A stretch of 64,000 nt of DNA from Hypholoma sublateritium FD-334 SS-4 (taxonomy: Eukaryota > Basidiomycota > Agaricomycetes > Agaricales > Strophariaceae): NCBI GenBank assembly GCA_000827495.1, contig KN817546.1, positions 159,098-223,097 on the forward strand, in the 5' to 3' direction. Position 1 is the stretch's first letter, and the number at the start of each line of letters is the position of its first letter. This document shows positions 23,484 to 36,021 of this stretch, one piece after another. The translations under genes and the position numbers were made by a program. Below the pieces are notes generated by a model, which was given only the letters and a program-made list of their open reading frames with translations, was not told where the DNA came from and searched no databases.

Positions 23484-25323
23484 TCACCGGTCAGGCATCA
23501 AGACAGGAGCAAGCAGGCTCCACATATAGATAATTATACACACCCAACCAGACACAACCCGCGTCCACATTGCCACTTCTGAGCGGCCGATATAGACATT
23601 GTAATCCGGGTCGACAGGTCCAGAGATTGGGGTTTTCGAGACAACGTTCCTACATAAACACAATAATGAAGCCGTCATATAGCAAAGTAAGGAGGGGAAT
23701 ACGTACCAGTCAGTCAGGAGCATTGCAACATACATCGCCGCAATCGAGAATATTATATGGAACCAAGAATACTGACCAAATTTTGTCAGTTAGATATCAC
23801 GTTGCTTAATTTAAGGGCTTACATTGTACCGTGTTCCTGTGCGTTCATCGTCTCTCATCTCACCAACAACCTCGTCTTCGTCATCTTCGTTTTCCTCCTC
23901 AAGGGCCGAGGCAGGAATCGCACTGGAAATGATGAGTTTTGCGAGCTACCTCACAGAATGACTGCTTACCCGGCCTCGACAGCTGCCAGCAGGGCTTGAT
24001 AACGGGGTGATTCTGTGCGCCCAGGCTGGGTGTTGACGACCCCCAGCTCAGAGTGATGTGTCTCGTCTTCCGAGAGATGAATTCGGCCTTTGTTTCCTGC
24101 GCCAACGAGTGCGCGGCTCTGAGTCGCGGCCCGCGTTGTCGAATAAGCGATTGCCAGGAAAGTGAAAACTCCGCCGAGAACTAGAACTGCCTTTTGCGTC
24201 TTCTTTCCATCGCGAAGGGGGTTACATTGCTTCGTTTCGTGGACATGGTTGCTGAGCGCGGAGACAATGAGGTATGTACAGTAGGCTGCTACCATGGATG
24301 ACTGGGCGAGTCCTGAGCGAGGGTTGCGCTCCTGAACGGCAGGGTGAATACTGGTCAGAGTAATGACGACGCACAGGGCAAGATTGAATGAGATGAAGAA
24401 TTGGTTCAGAGTGCACCCAGATCCTGCGAAGAATGCATAAAGAAGGCCAGTGAGCGTAATCGTGAAGGAATACATCAGCATTGTTGAGCCGATGAGAACC
24501 CATTGCCAGAAATTAGAAGACGAATTCTCCCAATTCTCAAGGCAGGTCTCCGACCAGGAATGTGCGAAGTCGACAAGGAGGACCAGACCGAGGAGAATAA
24601 ATATTGAAGCGCCCAGTAGTGCCACATAGTTCCCCCAGAACATGAAGAAACCATTGGGAATTGCGAATGTTACACCGACAAGGACCAACCAGAGCAAGAC
24701 TTTCGGGCCCCACCAACTACAAATCAATCAGTATTGGCATACATCTTCGTGGTCATAAGGACATACCCATTCTGTATCGCTGCCCGTTTGTCCTTTGTAT
24801 CCTTAACGCCAATGAGGAGAGAGCTCAAAATAAGATGGAATAACGCCAGTGCGAAACAGATTCGATGAACCTATACAGATGTTAGGGCTGGTCGCAACTC
24901 AAGGTGTTCTTGATACGCACGAATAAAACTCCATAACACTTTTCGCCGGCGCACTCCATTTGGATATAGTCGAAGCTCCATTTCTCGACGAGCTTCACAG
25001 CGATATCGGTCTTCATCATCCAAGCCAAGATAGAGTTGAGGGAGAATATTATCTGTTCAGGATTGTGTTAGAAGAGATTCCGTATTGTGTTGTATAATGA
25101 AGCATACGGCAAACCCAACGCGCGTTGCAATAGATGAGTTGCAGTTGCATGACTTGAAGAACATGGATGCTGCGGGATTTGAGGCTAAGCAAAAGAACTG
25201 AGTCGAGTTTACTTTAGGGTGCTAACCTGCCGTAGACGTGCAAAAGAAGGCGAGTCCAGCAACGCAGGAAGTAGCTATAGACGTTAGCCCGCCCGCAAGG
25301 GGCAGCGACATCAAAAGACCCAT
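23484..25323 (-). CDS. Serinc/TMS1 family membrane protein, 8 exons
   Basis: Model: complement(join(23484..23649, 23707..23771, 23823..23922, 23970..24716, 24767..24870, 24921..25052, 25108..25169, 25227..25323)), 490 aa. Family signatures: MGLLMSLPLAGG at the start, FFKSCNCNSSIATRVGFA, NSILAWMMKTD, NGWWGPKVLLWLV, then IPNGFFMFWGNY, ALSNHVHETKQCNP, and C-terminal YSWFHIIFSIAAMYVAMLLT and DWNVVSK. About ten membrane helices. Serinc/Tms1 proteins are found in endomembranes and the plasma membrane; roles in phospholipid incorporation or scrambling are reported for animal members. The acidic loop EEENEDDEDE before the last helices is typical of fungal forms. It is the last core gene before the accessory region. 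Confidence 0.94.
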
Positions 25324-26924
25324 GATGATGAGGGGGAGAGAGACAGAGCAGCGTATGTACTTAGGCTGGGCGCAGTCGTCAGGGTTAAAACACGTGATCC
25401 ATTGGGGGTCCGGCTCGGGTCCGGCGGAGGCCTTCGGAGTCCGGACTCCGGAGTCTTCAACCACCTTGCTTCCACCCATATCGCCAAAACCTATTTTCTG
25501 ATTCTCGTTCACAAGCCATATGTTTTCCCAGAAAGATATCTTGAACATCACGTCACTTGGAAGAAATGGACAGCCAAGGACAGGAATTTCTCAGTCCACA
25601 TGAGTTTCTACTTGCCATGGGCAGGAGGAGATACATATGTGAAGGTTCCCTGAGCCAGCTTCCCTACTATGTACTTATACTGGTTGTCCTTCAACGTAGG
25701 CCATAAAATGAAGCTCGCGTCTCCTTGGCCACAGGTTTATGCAGTTGGCTGTGTTGTGTAAAGTGTTCGCATCACATAGCTAACCCCAATGCTCGCGCAA
25801 TCGTCGTTCCTAAAGATGTACTTATCCAGTGTATTGACAGAGCGTTCTCGTTTCTTCTCGAACAACCGCGGATCTGACATAATTCGGCAATAGAATTGCT
25901 TGAAAGTTTGTAGCTTGCAGGATCTAAAGACGGTCAGTAATGCACCGTCACACGAAGCTTCAATAATGCGAACCACTCACCACACGCGAATCTGGGTTAT
26001 ATGATCTCCTCCCTACATGGCAAATCCGTAAAGCTTTATGTTCCTGGTTCTCGGTTACGGAATCCAGAGCTCTATTTGCTCTGCTAGTGTTTGCTCCAAG
26101 CAAATGGATTTCGGGAGGAAGCACAGGCCGCTTCTCCACCCATTTTCCGCAGGGGTGGCCCCTTTCTTCCTAGTTATTCAACCGGAAGCGCTAAAATCAG
26201 TTGTTGGCAGTGATCCGCCCGGAGAAATTGGTTTCTCTCGGTGGCTATAAGACATTCGGCAATCACACTACTAAATGTAAACGATAGGCGCCCGTCAGCT
26301 CCTCGCACCGAAGGGGAAAGTTTAGTAGGACAATCACACGACATGGGCGGTTTTTGGCCTTGCGACTACGACTTCGTTTACTGCTTGCTCGCGAGTTTCC
26401 CGTCGAAGAGACGCAGTTCCGAGCCAGAGGAATACGTGCGCGTAGTGGATGTTTTTCAGATGAGAACAGAGATCAGTGCTGTCATGCGGTGAGCTGCAAC
26501 GCGGAATATTTCGTTGTGGCGGAAATCAATGTTATTCTATTTTTCACAACACATTGAGTGTTGCTTCAGTACTCCGAGGCGTGAGCGTAGCGAAAACTTC
26601 CAAGTAAAAATATTTGTCGATGTCTGCGTTTCATTACAGTGGCGGGCCCCCGCCCAATATTGTAAAAGAAGGCCAGTTAGAACTATCGATTGGTTACGGG
26701 ATACTAGCGTTCCATTACTTGCGCAAACATATTGAATGCAGATGATATCCCAAAGATAAAGCACACAAATTTTCCGGAGATTTATTTCACAAACTTTGAG
26801 AAGTAGACAAATCATTCTGCGCTGGTTTTCAAATTCAAAGCCAAGTTAGTGAGCTACTTGGCCGGTTTTGCCGCGGCAGTGGTTTGGCAGTGTTTGGCAT
26901 ATGCTGTCCCGTGCGCACAAACGA
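25324..26924. other. Intergenic, no supported gene
   Basis: Upstream region of the Serinc gene and left flank of the duplicated accessory region. Composition drops toward A+T and no long frame with motifs is visible. The small frames near 26.0-26.5 kb lack splice support. Confidence 0.45.
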
Positions 26925-26958
26925 ATGTTGACGTTGAACGTTGAACGTTGAACGTTGA
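26925..26958. repeat. Short tandem repeat of GTTGAAC units
   Basis: The word GTTGAAC (with one shortened GTTGAC) is repeated four to five times just before the start codon at 26983. The same motif family recurs at 36661-36692 inside a decayed CWH43 fragment. Confidence 0.7.
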
Positions 26959-26982
26959 GCCACTCTCAACTCTGTACTGACA

Positions 26983-28605
26983 ATGCCAAAAGGTGCGTTG
27001 ATTCATGATAGTTTTACAATGTCTGACTTGGCTTAGACCGACCCCTTATTAAGCGTTTGAGTCGGATATCACCTTATGCAACCATGAAGCGGCTCAAAAT
27101 AGCGACGCAAAGCGAAGATGAAGACACCTGGGATGAGTTACGGGTAAAAATCTCCAATATTCTCTACTCAATTTCCCTCTGTGACACTGTAGAATTTTAG
27201 GCATATATTGTATTCATCACGCGGAGTTTTCTAGATGCAAGTAAAACCCTGGGCAAGCAGAAATCCAAGCTAGACGACATGGCAAAAAAGGTCAGGATAT
27301 TGATATGCCATATTAAATGCTTCTCTAAACCCGTAAAATTACTCCTCAGCTTGTTACCGATAAACCATGTATCTTCGGTCATGACGAGGTACACTCCCAG
27401 ATACGGTTAACATGTACAATGAAATACATCGAGGTGTCTGTCTTTCCAGCTTTTCGGCGTAAATATAAACGACAAGTAAGTAGCAAGTAAACCAATGTTT
27501 CTCTACTATGTAATGGCAGCTAACATGCATATCCTGCCTCTGAAATTTTAAGAATGATACACAGGTCGCAGTAATAGATTCAAACAACCGTGACACTGAT
27601 CCAACCTCGAGCCAACCGCCACACACATCCAGGTCACAGAACGGACCATACAACTCTGCCTCACATAATTCTGGTGGAATGACAACAAGACGTGCCAGTG
27701 CCACTTTGTCTAATTCTAGCCCACCTTCCCCCCCGAAAATGTTCGCCCCGAGGATGAATAATGTCCTCAGTAAAGGTGGGAAGAGCTCTCCTCGTTCCAG
27801 GTTCAAAAAACCCCCAACATCAAAAGCACTCCCTTTACTGTCATCAACCCAAGCTCAGGTTTTTAACCCAGAGCCTGAAGCTGGACCGTCGGCAATCACC
27901 GCAAGCTTTGCGCGCCCATCGTACCCCTTGCGGCTCGCTGAGACGGAATTGAATGGAAGTTCCCCCAGATCAGAGCTCGACGACGCCGCGGAGGCCCAAG
28001 CGACGGCGGAAAGAGTCCGCCAGGCTCGCGAGCGGGCTGCGGCGTATAGAATCCGTCAGTCCGAGTCCAGGAACTTGGACGCGCTCTCCATTCCCACGCC
28101 GCCCAGCTCGCAGCCACGCATAGGACTCGTGAACGACAATAATTTGACACCGCCGCTCCCCTCTCTTCAAACGTCGCTTTCCGAGAGATTTACGCCGTTT
28201 TCCGCTAGCTTTTCAGTATTTCAAGATCGGCCGAGACTGACAGCTACCCCGCAGGCGCACGGCGCATTTTCTTCCGCGACCGCATCTACATCATCTTCGC
28301 TCTCGTCGGAGGGCGTCGGTGCCAGACCCAGTGACTTCATAGGCCGCTTCCTATCCTGCAGCCTGCCACCGCTAACTCACCTGCACACGGCACTCGCGCA
28401 CGCGCGACTAACGGAGGCGCGCATCCGAGGGATGGGCGTACGGTGGGCGGTCGGGGACATCGAAGAATTTCTGCGCAGAAACTTGGGAGCGTTGCGCGAT
28501 GCGAACGGTGCCTTGGTCGACCATATTGACCTCACGTTTCTTGCGCATCATTGTGTATATTGCTTCCGTGAGGGAAGCGGTTCATGGGACCCGGACGAGA
28601 TCTGA
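26983..28605 (+). CDS. Unknown protein, tandem copy A, 5 exons
   Basis: Model: join(26983..26992, 27037..27143, 27201..27290, 27350..27388, 27565..28605), 428 aa. The first 90 residues form a small, probably helical module (KRLKIATQSEDEDTWDELR, FITRSFLDASKTLGKQKSK) followed by IFGHDE. A Pro/Ser/Arg-rich linker of about 220 residues follows. The conserved C-terminal 95-residue domain runs from PSDFIGRFLSCSLPPLTH through ARLTEARIRGMGVRWAVGD, EEFLRRNLGALRDANGALV and HIDLTFLAHHCVYCF. I do not recognise either module. Exon-intron layout and both modules are shared with copy B at 29178, so this is a real gene pair. The 176-nt fourth intron is the least certain part; an extra small exon may lie inside it. 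Confidence 0.65.
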
Positions 28606-29177
28606 CTTGGGTATCTTCGACCCGGAAAGCTTGCTGTAGCTCGCTAGACGACACCTGCTGCCTGGATGATTTTTTGACTGGGGACATATTACAAGTCTAC
28701 GTACTTTTGAGCGGAATACACACACGCGCGCTATTACCTCACTATGTTTCTTGCATCTTGGGACTGGAACACACTATTGGGTTTAGTAACTTGGCTGGCT
28801 ATTGCACTCATGACATGGCCGTTGACTCGTTTTGCACACTTAATTACTTATGTTCTTTTGTACTGTACAATAGACATCATATCTGTCACATGAGCATCCG
28901 AACTCACGCTGGGGGAGGGGTGGCATCCTTAGAGCCAGGATAGAGCCAGGAGGATCTCTCGCGGCGCCGTGCCAGTGATGCGCGGCGGTGTATAAAACGG
29001 TATCCGCACGAGTAGTAAGTAGAGTTAACAGTGGTCCTATTTTTGATTCTAACCTGGCATAAAATATTAGTATCGCCCCATTTTGCCCGTGACTTACATG
29101 AATAAGCAAATTTGACTTTGAAAGCCGAAATCTGTGTATTCTGAACGTTGGACACTGTCAGCTTTGAGTGAACAATA

Positions 29178-30751
29178 ATGTCAGAAGGTGTGCCTACTAT
29201 TTAACCTAGCCCTACATTGTCTAACTTAGTGCTACAGCTAGCTCTCAGGCTCTTGAGGCGCGTTTACGAAAGATATCTGTCCGGAAAACCTTGGAACGGT
29301 TTAAGATAGCTATGGAATTCGAACGTATCGATGAGGGTGTATGGGATGAAACAAAGGTAAAACAACTCCAATATTCCCAACCCAATTCACCTGCTCAGTA
29401 CTTAGTGTGGCCTTTCAGGCATATCTACAAGCGATCACTCGGAATTTCTTGGATGCTAGAAAAACCTGGGGCAACCAAAGACCCAAGGTGGACAATGTAG
29501 AGCAAAAGGTCTGTAATTATTAAGTTGTTATGCAACCTCTGTGTATCTGAAGCAATCATCAATGATTCAGCTCAGGACAGATAAATCATATATTTTTGGT
29601 CATCATGATGTACTATCCAGTATACGATTGACATGCGCCATGGACTATATTCATTGTTGTCTTTTTCCTCGTTTCCGTGCTCAGCACGGAAAAAGGGTGG
29701 GTAAGTCTCTACTTTTCTTTGAAGACACAACTGACACGTAAAGTCATATAAGAGTATACAGCCACGGGTTACTACTTCCAGGGCCGCGAAGCATTCTAGT
29801 AGTGGCAGACTGACAAGAAGACATACCATTTCGCCCGATTTCAGAACACCTACCCCTCCTCGAATGTTCGCGCCGAAGCCTAACAACAGTGCAAGTGAAA
29901 ATAGCAAGAAATCCCCACGTCCCAGGTTCAAGAAACCCCCTGGTACATCACAACCACTTCGTGTGTTGCCATCTACCCGAGAACGCCAAGCTGAGGGTAA
30001 TAATCCTGGACCATCGGCAATCACCGCAAGCAATAGGCGCTCGTCATTTGGTCCACGGTTCGCTGAGTCGGAGTCCACTGGAAGCTCTCTAGGGTTAGAG
30101 TTTGGCAACGCCTCGGAAGCTCGAACGACCGCGAGAAGAGTCCACCAGGCGCGCGAAGTCGCTGCGGCGTGTAGAATCCATCAACCCGAGTCCAGGAACC
30201 TGGACGCGCCGTCCAATATGCCCACGCCGCAGAGCTCGCAGCCACGCATAAATTCCATAAACGACGATGATGGGACACTGACGCTCCCCTCCCTTCAAAT
30301 GTCGCTTTCCGGGGGACTTATACCTTCGGCTTTGAAAACGATATATCAAGATCAGCCGAGACCGATGACTACCTTGCAGGTCCAGGCGCATGACACATTT
30401 TCTTCCGCCGTCTCTACATCGTCCCCGTCCTCGTCCGGGGGTGTCGGAGCCGTTCCCAGTGACTTTATTGTTCGCTTCCTCGCCTGCTGCCTTCCACCGC
30501 TAACGCACCTGCTCCCGGCACTCGCGCATGCACGACTGACGGAGGCGCGCATCCGTGGGATAGGCGCACGGTGGGCGGTCGGGGACATTGAAGAATTCCT
30601 ACGCAAAAAATTGGGAGCATTGCGCGATGCGAACGGCGCCTTGGTCGACGACATTGACATCACACTTCTCGCACACCACTTTGTTTTCTGTTTTGGTGAG
30701 GGAAGCCACTCACGGTGGGACGGGATCTCAGTTGGGTGCTTTGGAGGTTGA
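29178..30751 (+). CDS. Unknown protein, tandem copy B
   Basis: Paralogue of the gene at 26983, same orientation. It begins with a 10-nt first exon (ATG TCA GAA G) and the next exons encode ALEARLRKISVRKTLERFK and AYLQAITRNFLDARKTWGN, then SYIFGHHD. The long last exon (from about 29783) encodes MFAPKPNNSASEN, a Ser/Pro linker and the conserved C-terminal domain PSDFIVRFLACCLPPLTH to DIDITLLAHHFVFCF. The C-terminal domain is much better conserved between copies than the linker, which suggests it is under constraint. The exact boundary of the last exon is unresolved, and a short exon around 29688-29700 is possible. Function unknown. Confidence 0.6.
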
Positions 30752-31749
30752 AATTTTTACCGCTAGACGGCGCCTGCGGTTTGATACATACTGGGATGTA
30801 GGCAGAATTCTATGCGCGTTCTTGATGTGATTTCATGCCATCGGTGACAGTTTTGATACTTTATCTGTCTAGTCACTACCAACGTAAATATGTTACAACG
30901 TATAGGAATGTTGCTGATATGTATTTGTAGGGAAGTTCTCCAGTTTAACCAGTAGTCACCCAACTATCTCATATGTATCAATATGGTCACCCTCGCAATT
31001 TGAATGACTCTCGGCAGGCTGTGATCACGTCAATAATATCCCATGCAAATCTCTAACCCGGTTAAAATCCAATGTAATTGATATTTCATGTATTGAATAT
31101 GATATAGTATAAGAACCAGGCGGCAGTGGCTCGATGGTATAGATTCTCCTACTCAATGTTTCTGTGAAGCTCTATCTTTGATTGTGATAGTGATAGATGG
31201 TACATTGGAAATCTTTTGACGAGGCGACACCAGTGATCTTCAGTCGACTTCGTTGTCAATACAACTTCGAAAAGAGTGTTGCATCTGAACAATCTAATTA
31301 TAGCAGCATGTCTCCTCGATATCTACGCAAGGTGGCCAAGGTTGGCCGTCCTCAGTCTGAGATCTGAACATTTGCTACCAGTCTAGACACCTGCTCTAAT
31401 GAGAACGAAAACAATCAGATATTTTCCCTGTCTAAACAAAGCGTTAGAATACTACTGCCTCTACTGTACCGTACGCGTGAGTTCTGACCTTCACAAAAAC
31501 TTGACTATTATAATTTTCTACTTGGAGTCTGATGATATCGATTGGCAGTTCCAGTTGACTAGCGCCACGGGTATTTTGCAGCCGAGTGCACATTTTTATC
31601 TGTTCCACTGTCATACTACGCAGATTGCATCTGACGAACGGCGTACATATAAGTGATAGCCAATTGCACACGCGCCTGCATACATCGTCCCTCCCGCCCT
31701 GCTTAGCTGCTGTGGCCTACCCACAAAAGACCCAGTGAGTCTGCCCAGG
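30752..31749. other. Intergenic, no supported gene
   Basis: A+T-rich flank between the tandem pair and the membrane-protein gene. Around 31120 a stretch vaguely resembles a tRNA D-arm, but no acceptor or T-arm partner follows. Confidence 0.4.
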
Positions 31750-32604
31750 ATGGCATTTTTTACCACCGGCCGTCGGGTCATCTACAGTGCGTCATGTCGA
31801 GCCCCTGCGATTTGACGCGTCTACTGAACGTTGACTTGCGAAGGTCTATGCACCATTCTAAGCATAGCAATGCTTATAATCGTCCCTTACAAAACGTATC
31901 TGTCCTCCGCGGTGCCATATCCGACTCACTCTATTGGACCTTCCCGGATATTAAGTTTGATTCTGTCCGTACTGTCCCTCGTAGTCTTCCCAGGACTGTG
32001 AGTGGTCATGCCACAATTTTGCACTCCGTTCGACAGGGGGTACTTGCAGGTTATTCGTGTCTGCAACCAGAAAGAATGCATATATTCTGTACATTATTTC
32101 TGAGCTTGGCATTACAGGTACGAACAGCCTTGCTGAGCTAAAAAAAAAAAAGTAGAGATCTGACACTGTGGCTTTAGTTATCATGTTCTCCTTGTGGGTG
32201 GTGGCGGCGGCGACTCAGAGAACTCAGCACAATCCTGATCCAGACGCTTCTGAGTTTGTTGGGGCGTGCGGAGGTAATGAGCCGTGTTCACTCCTCATGA
32301 CAGCAGCGCAGAGCATTCATATTTCTATCTTCACACTGCGTGCGTCCACTGACTTCCTTCTAATACTCCCGAGTAAATAACGACGTTTCTGTTAGTGCTG
32401 ACCTACATCCTGGTGCTTTTCACCTATGGCCTACTAACTCATCTACGTTATGGGAGTGGGTATGTGTGGTGGCAAACTGTGGAAGATTTGAGAGATTTTA
32501 GATTGCCTGCTCTGACCCACAAGCCTAAAGGGTCAGACGGCCGCTTCGCGGATGGAAGTGACGGAGGTCCTATAAAAATGTCGAATGACATAGGTCACTG
32601 TTAG
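31750..32604 (+). CDS. Unknown multi-pass membrane protein, copy 1 (possibly broken)
   Basis: At least five exons. The first starts MAFFTTGRRVIY, and conserved codons just upstream (LPTKDPVSLPR before that Met) suggest coding extends further 5'. Later exons encode TILSIAMLIIVPYKTYL, LSLILSVLSLVVFPGL, FVSATRKNAYILYIISELG, VALVIMFSLWVVAAATQ and LTYILVLFTYGLLTHLRYG, then the conserved tail GYVWWQTVEDLRDFRLPAL. Five or so membrane helices are likely. The second copy at 37625 matches exon by exon. In this copy the acceptor region of the fourth exon contains a run of 12 A residues (32140-32151), and the splice that works in copy 2 does not keep frame here, so this copy may be inactive. I do not recognise the family. 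Confidence 0.5.
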
Positions 32605-32827
32605 ACTGTTGAACAGTGCTAGTGATTAGTGATTGTCGGCTGGCCGCAGGGATTTTTTGTATTTGTTTTATGTATTACATACTGTAAAGCTAGTGTACTT
32701 ATACTTCTTTGGAAAACAAAGTACGCGAAACCATGCAGGGTATACATACATGCCGCACCAGTAGAAAGGAAAACGCAACGTGCCTCCCACGCCCCTTTCA
32801 CAACGGCGAGGGTACGGAGCGCCCGGC

Positions 32828-33110
32828 TCATGAGCAATGCTCATGCACCCGAGGGAGATCCTGCGGGAATTCCGCGCATACGCCGTGCGGCGCACGTCGA
32901 GGGGGAAGATGGGCTCGCACTAGCGGCCTCGACTGATGGTGCCGTACGGGCTCGCTGTGGGCGTGGAAATTAGGAGGTGAGCGCGGCATGTGGCACAGGA
33001 GCAAGTACGGCACAGCGCGGGTGGCTTCGACACGACGTAGCCCAGGAAGATGACGGCGCGCGCGGGCATGATCTCCGCGAGCGCGATCACCTGCAGCTCC
33101 TCGGCGCTGC
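32828..33110 (-). pseudogene. Decayed CWH43 fragment 1 (catalytic-domain exons)
   Basis: On the minus strand bases 33110-33022 encode EELQVIALAEIMPARAVIF then LGYVVSKP. This corresponds to [28 protein letters not shown] of the intact CWH43 exon at 46000..46116. About 40 nt further on, CAG followed by CGAGCCCGTACGGCA reproduces the acceptor and start of the next CWH43 exon (46176). A deletion then skips to a copy of the GVHRTAY region, out of frame. The intron survives, so the copy arose from genomic DNA and not from mRNA. No complete open frame remains. Confidence 0.75.
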
Positions 33111-33716
33111 GCGGTACGGTGGGCAGATTTAAGTCATGAGTTAGCGGTGGTCGGAGTGTGGACGTCAGTGGGTACGCCGCGCTCCAAACGCGCTCGCAAT
33201 GCGTTGCGTCCGGCACCTTCGGGCCGAAGAGGCGGCGCTGCATGCGCCACACCATCAAAAACGTCGCGTACCCCGCGCGGTACCTATACACGATATGCTT
33301 ATGCCGCCCTCGTCTCGCAAGGTGGAACGATGCCAAAGGAAAGTTTCAAGTGCAAATGGCAGCGCCGGTGCACCTACTCAGCCAGATATTGGGATGTTTG
33401 AGGTCATCATGGTGGCCTGTAGGTGTTGGCTTTTGCGAGGTAATGTGCATAGGATTGGAGCGATATGGCGAGGCATGGGAATAAGCACTGGAGCTGCTCG
33501 CTGGAAGACTCGAACAATATCTCAGTCGGCGGCGAGAGAAAGTGACCCAAAAATAGATCAAAACACTTAGTCATTTACTGAAATGACTAAATAAATGACT
33601 AATAATGCTAACTAAAGTTGTGCTATACCTCCACCTACCTCCACGTCCGATAATATCTGCCAGGCTCAAACTGGTATAAGACCACGAAGAAAATCGATTT
33701 TACGAAGGAGCACATT

Positions 33717-35643
33717 ATGGAACTACAGACTCTAGACTCGAGGAAGGGTCCAGTATCAGCAGAAGTAACGGGAGCTTCCCAAAATAACGGACTTGGATAC
33801 GACGCGAACACGAGCCATAAATCCCTCCCAAAGCACATAAACGACTCTGCTCCACTCCCAGGTGATGCAGACAATAAATCGATTCGAATGAATGTAACAG
33901 GAACAAGTACAAGGGTGACACATGCTCAGCAAAAGTTAGCGCGCCTACAGTTCGCGACTTTGCTATGGACATTCATGCTTGTGGGTTGGAATGACGGCAC
34001 GACGGGGTCTCTTCTACCCCGCATTCAGGAGGTCTATCATGTCGGTGTCTATATTAATAAAGGTCGGCTTCGCGGTTGTATCGCTGATTTTCGTGTTTGC
34101 CTGTATCGTGAGTGTAGATCATAAATCTCGGTTTCATCGATCAGATTTAATCTGCAGGGCTTCGTGGGAGGTGCTGTGGCCAACATGTACTTGACACCCT
34201 ATATGGGATTCGGAAAAGTTTGCACTTTTATCCCCTTGCAAATACACCCCAATATTACTCAATCTTATCCCGCAGACCTTCGTCTTGGCCGCGCTGTGTC
34301 AAGTGGTAGCATACAGTATACAAGCTGCAGCACCGCCGTTTCCTGTCTTTGTATTAGCATACACAATCAATGGTGTAGGGATGGCCATCCAGGTACTACA
34401 AACTGCTACTAAATGTGCCGCTACTCACTAATAGTAATATTTGTCCGTAGGAAGCCCAAGCCATTGGTTTCGTCGCAACATTATCACGCCGTCCTGAAAC
34501 CAAGATGGGCATTCTGCACGCCTGTTACGGCCTAGGGGCGCTCTTAGCACCTCTTGCTGCCACACACTTCGCCCAACTCCATCGATGGAGCTTCCACTTC
34601 CTCATCTCGTTGGGTATTGCAGTCTCAAACACCATTCTTCTCATATTAGTTTTCGAATTCAAGACGCAAGACCGTAAGTCAATTTCGCAAGTACGCAACA
34701 GTAGAATTGACCCCTCGCAATTAGAATGCCTTGCTCTGGCCGGAGAAACAATTCCCGAGAGGGTGCAGGGCGAAGACGGCACATTCAAGCAGGTCATGAT
34801 GACGCGATCTGTGCATTTGTTCGCTTTCTTCATCTTGATTTACGTTGGGGTGGAAGTAACAATCGGAGGTCAGTAGATCTCCTATTCCATTATCACAAAT
34901 TAAAGGGAATGCGCAGGTTGGATCGTCACTTTCATCATTGACGTTCGGAAGGGGGGCAGCTCTTCAGGTTTTATCTCATCTGGTTTCTTTGGCGGTCAGT
35001 AAAACAACACTTCCGTCAACATTACAGTTAACAGTATAATGTAGGTTTATGTGCTGGTCGCATCCTTCTGCTGTGGGTGAACAAAAAGGTAGAATTATAT
35101 TGCCCTAATGTGCATATCCTTCTGACTAGGAGACACCAGGTCGGCGAGCGCCTAGTCCTCTTCGTCTACGCGGGCATCGCTATCGCGCAAGTATTTTCCG
35201 TTACAAATTCAGACCCTGGATCCTTAACTGACCCCCTTCTATAGGTTGGAACTAACTATTTGGTTTGTTCCATCTCTCCTCCAAAACGCGGTGGCCGTAT
35301 CAATCGTCGGCGCCCTGCTCGGACCAATGTACCCAATCGTTATGAATCAAGCAGGCCGAATTCTGCCGAGATGGATCCTCACCAGTTCGATAGGGTGGAT
35401 AGCCGGATTCGGGCAGGCAGGAAGCGCCGTCCTGCCGTTCCTGACTGGTGTCATCGCCCAGAAACACGGCATCAAGACACTGCAGCCTTTGTACGTGTCC
35501 TGGCTTGTTCGTCATTGATGTTGGGGCCTGATTGTCTGCCGTTCTCGTCCCGGGCCCTGCTGTGGATTAGGCTGGTCGGGATGATGACGCTCATGACCGG
35601 GCTGTGGGCGGTCGCCCCTCGAACCCCGCGACGCATAGATTAA
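33717..35643 (+). CDS. Major facilitator superfamily transporter, multi-exon, possibly frame-damaged
   Basis: A 75-residue hydrophilic N terminus leads into LARLQFATLLWTFMLVGWND and GTTGSLLPRIQEVYHV. Later exons give FAVVSLIFVFACI, FVGGAVANMYLTPYMGFGK, VVAYSIQAAAPPFPVFVLAY, IGFVATLSRRPETKMGILHA, a long exon with MTRSVHLFAFFILIYVGVEV, WIVTFIIDVRKGG, and finally ISIVGALLGPMYPIV-like SIVGALLGPMYPIVMNQA and WIAGFGQAGSAVLPFL. The order and spacing match the fungal MFS group that includes Bsc6-like proteins; the substrate is unknown. At 34041-34067 the normal reading YHV-GFAVV is split by 22 extra bases flanked by GTCGG direct repeats. Without their removal the frame is lost. Either an extraordinarily short intron or a disabling insertion is present. 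Confidence 0.75.
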
Positions 35644-36021
35644 CGTGGTTAACGAACCTTCTCCGACTTGGCTGCGCTGCAAAGACCCGTGTTAAAGACG
35701 AGCATGAGGTTGAATTTTCCGCCTCCTCATTCATCTGAAATAAGTAGTGCACTTGAGACGAAGAAAGTCTGGCTTCTGACGCGCGTGGGACGTCTGAATC
35801 GAATCTTCGCTTGAATGCAGCGACATTTTTTTGAGCTGAAATATACTTCCTAGAATTTATCCAAAAAAATCATCCACAAAACCGTTCAGGACATACGTAC
35901 ACGCCCGCACCATGCTGCACCATTACAGATAAACGCAGTCTGCATCCATTTTACAACGCCGGAGGCACGGCACCCTCGGCTCATGTTCGAAGCGTAGAAA
36001 AGGATGCGACGCGAACAAAAA

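Noticed and set aside
1..25323. Secondary-metabolite gene cluster
   Set aside because: The neighbouring genes are unrelated housekeeping functions on both strands; no synthase, P450 or pathway regulator was found.
31115..31190. tRNA-like D-arm sequence (GTGGCTCGATGGTATAG)
   Set aside because: No matching acceptor stem and no T-arm (GGTTCGANTCC-like) at the right distance.
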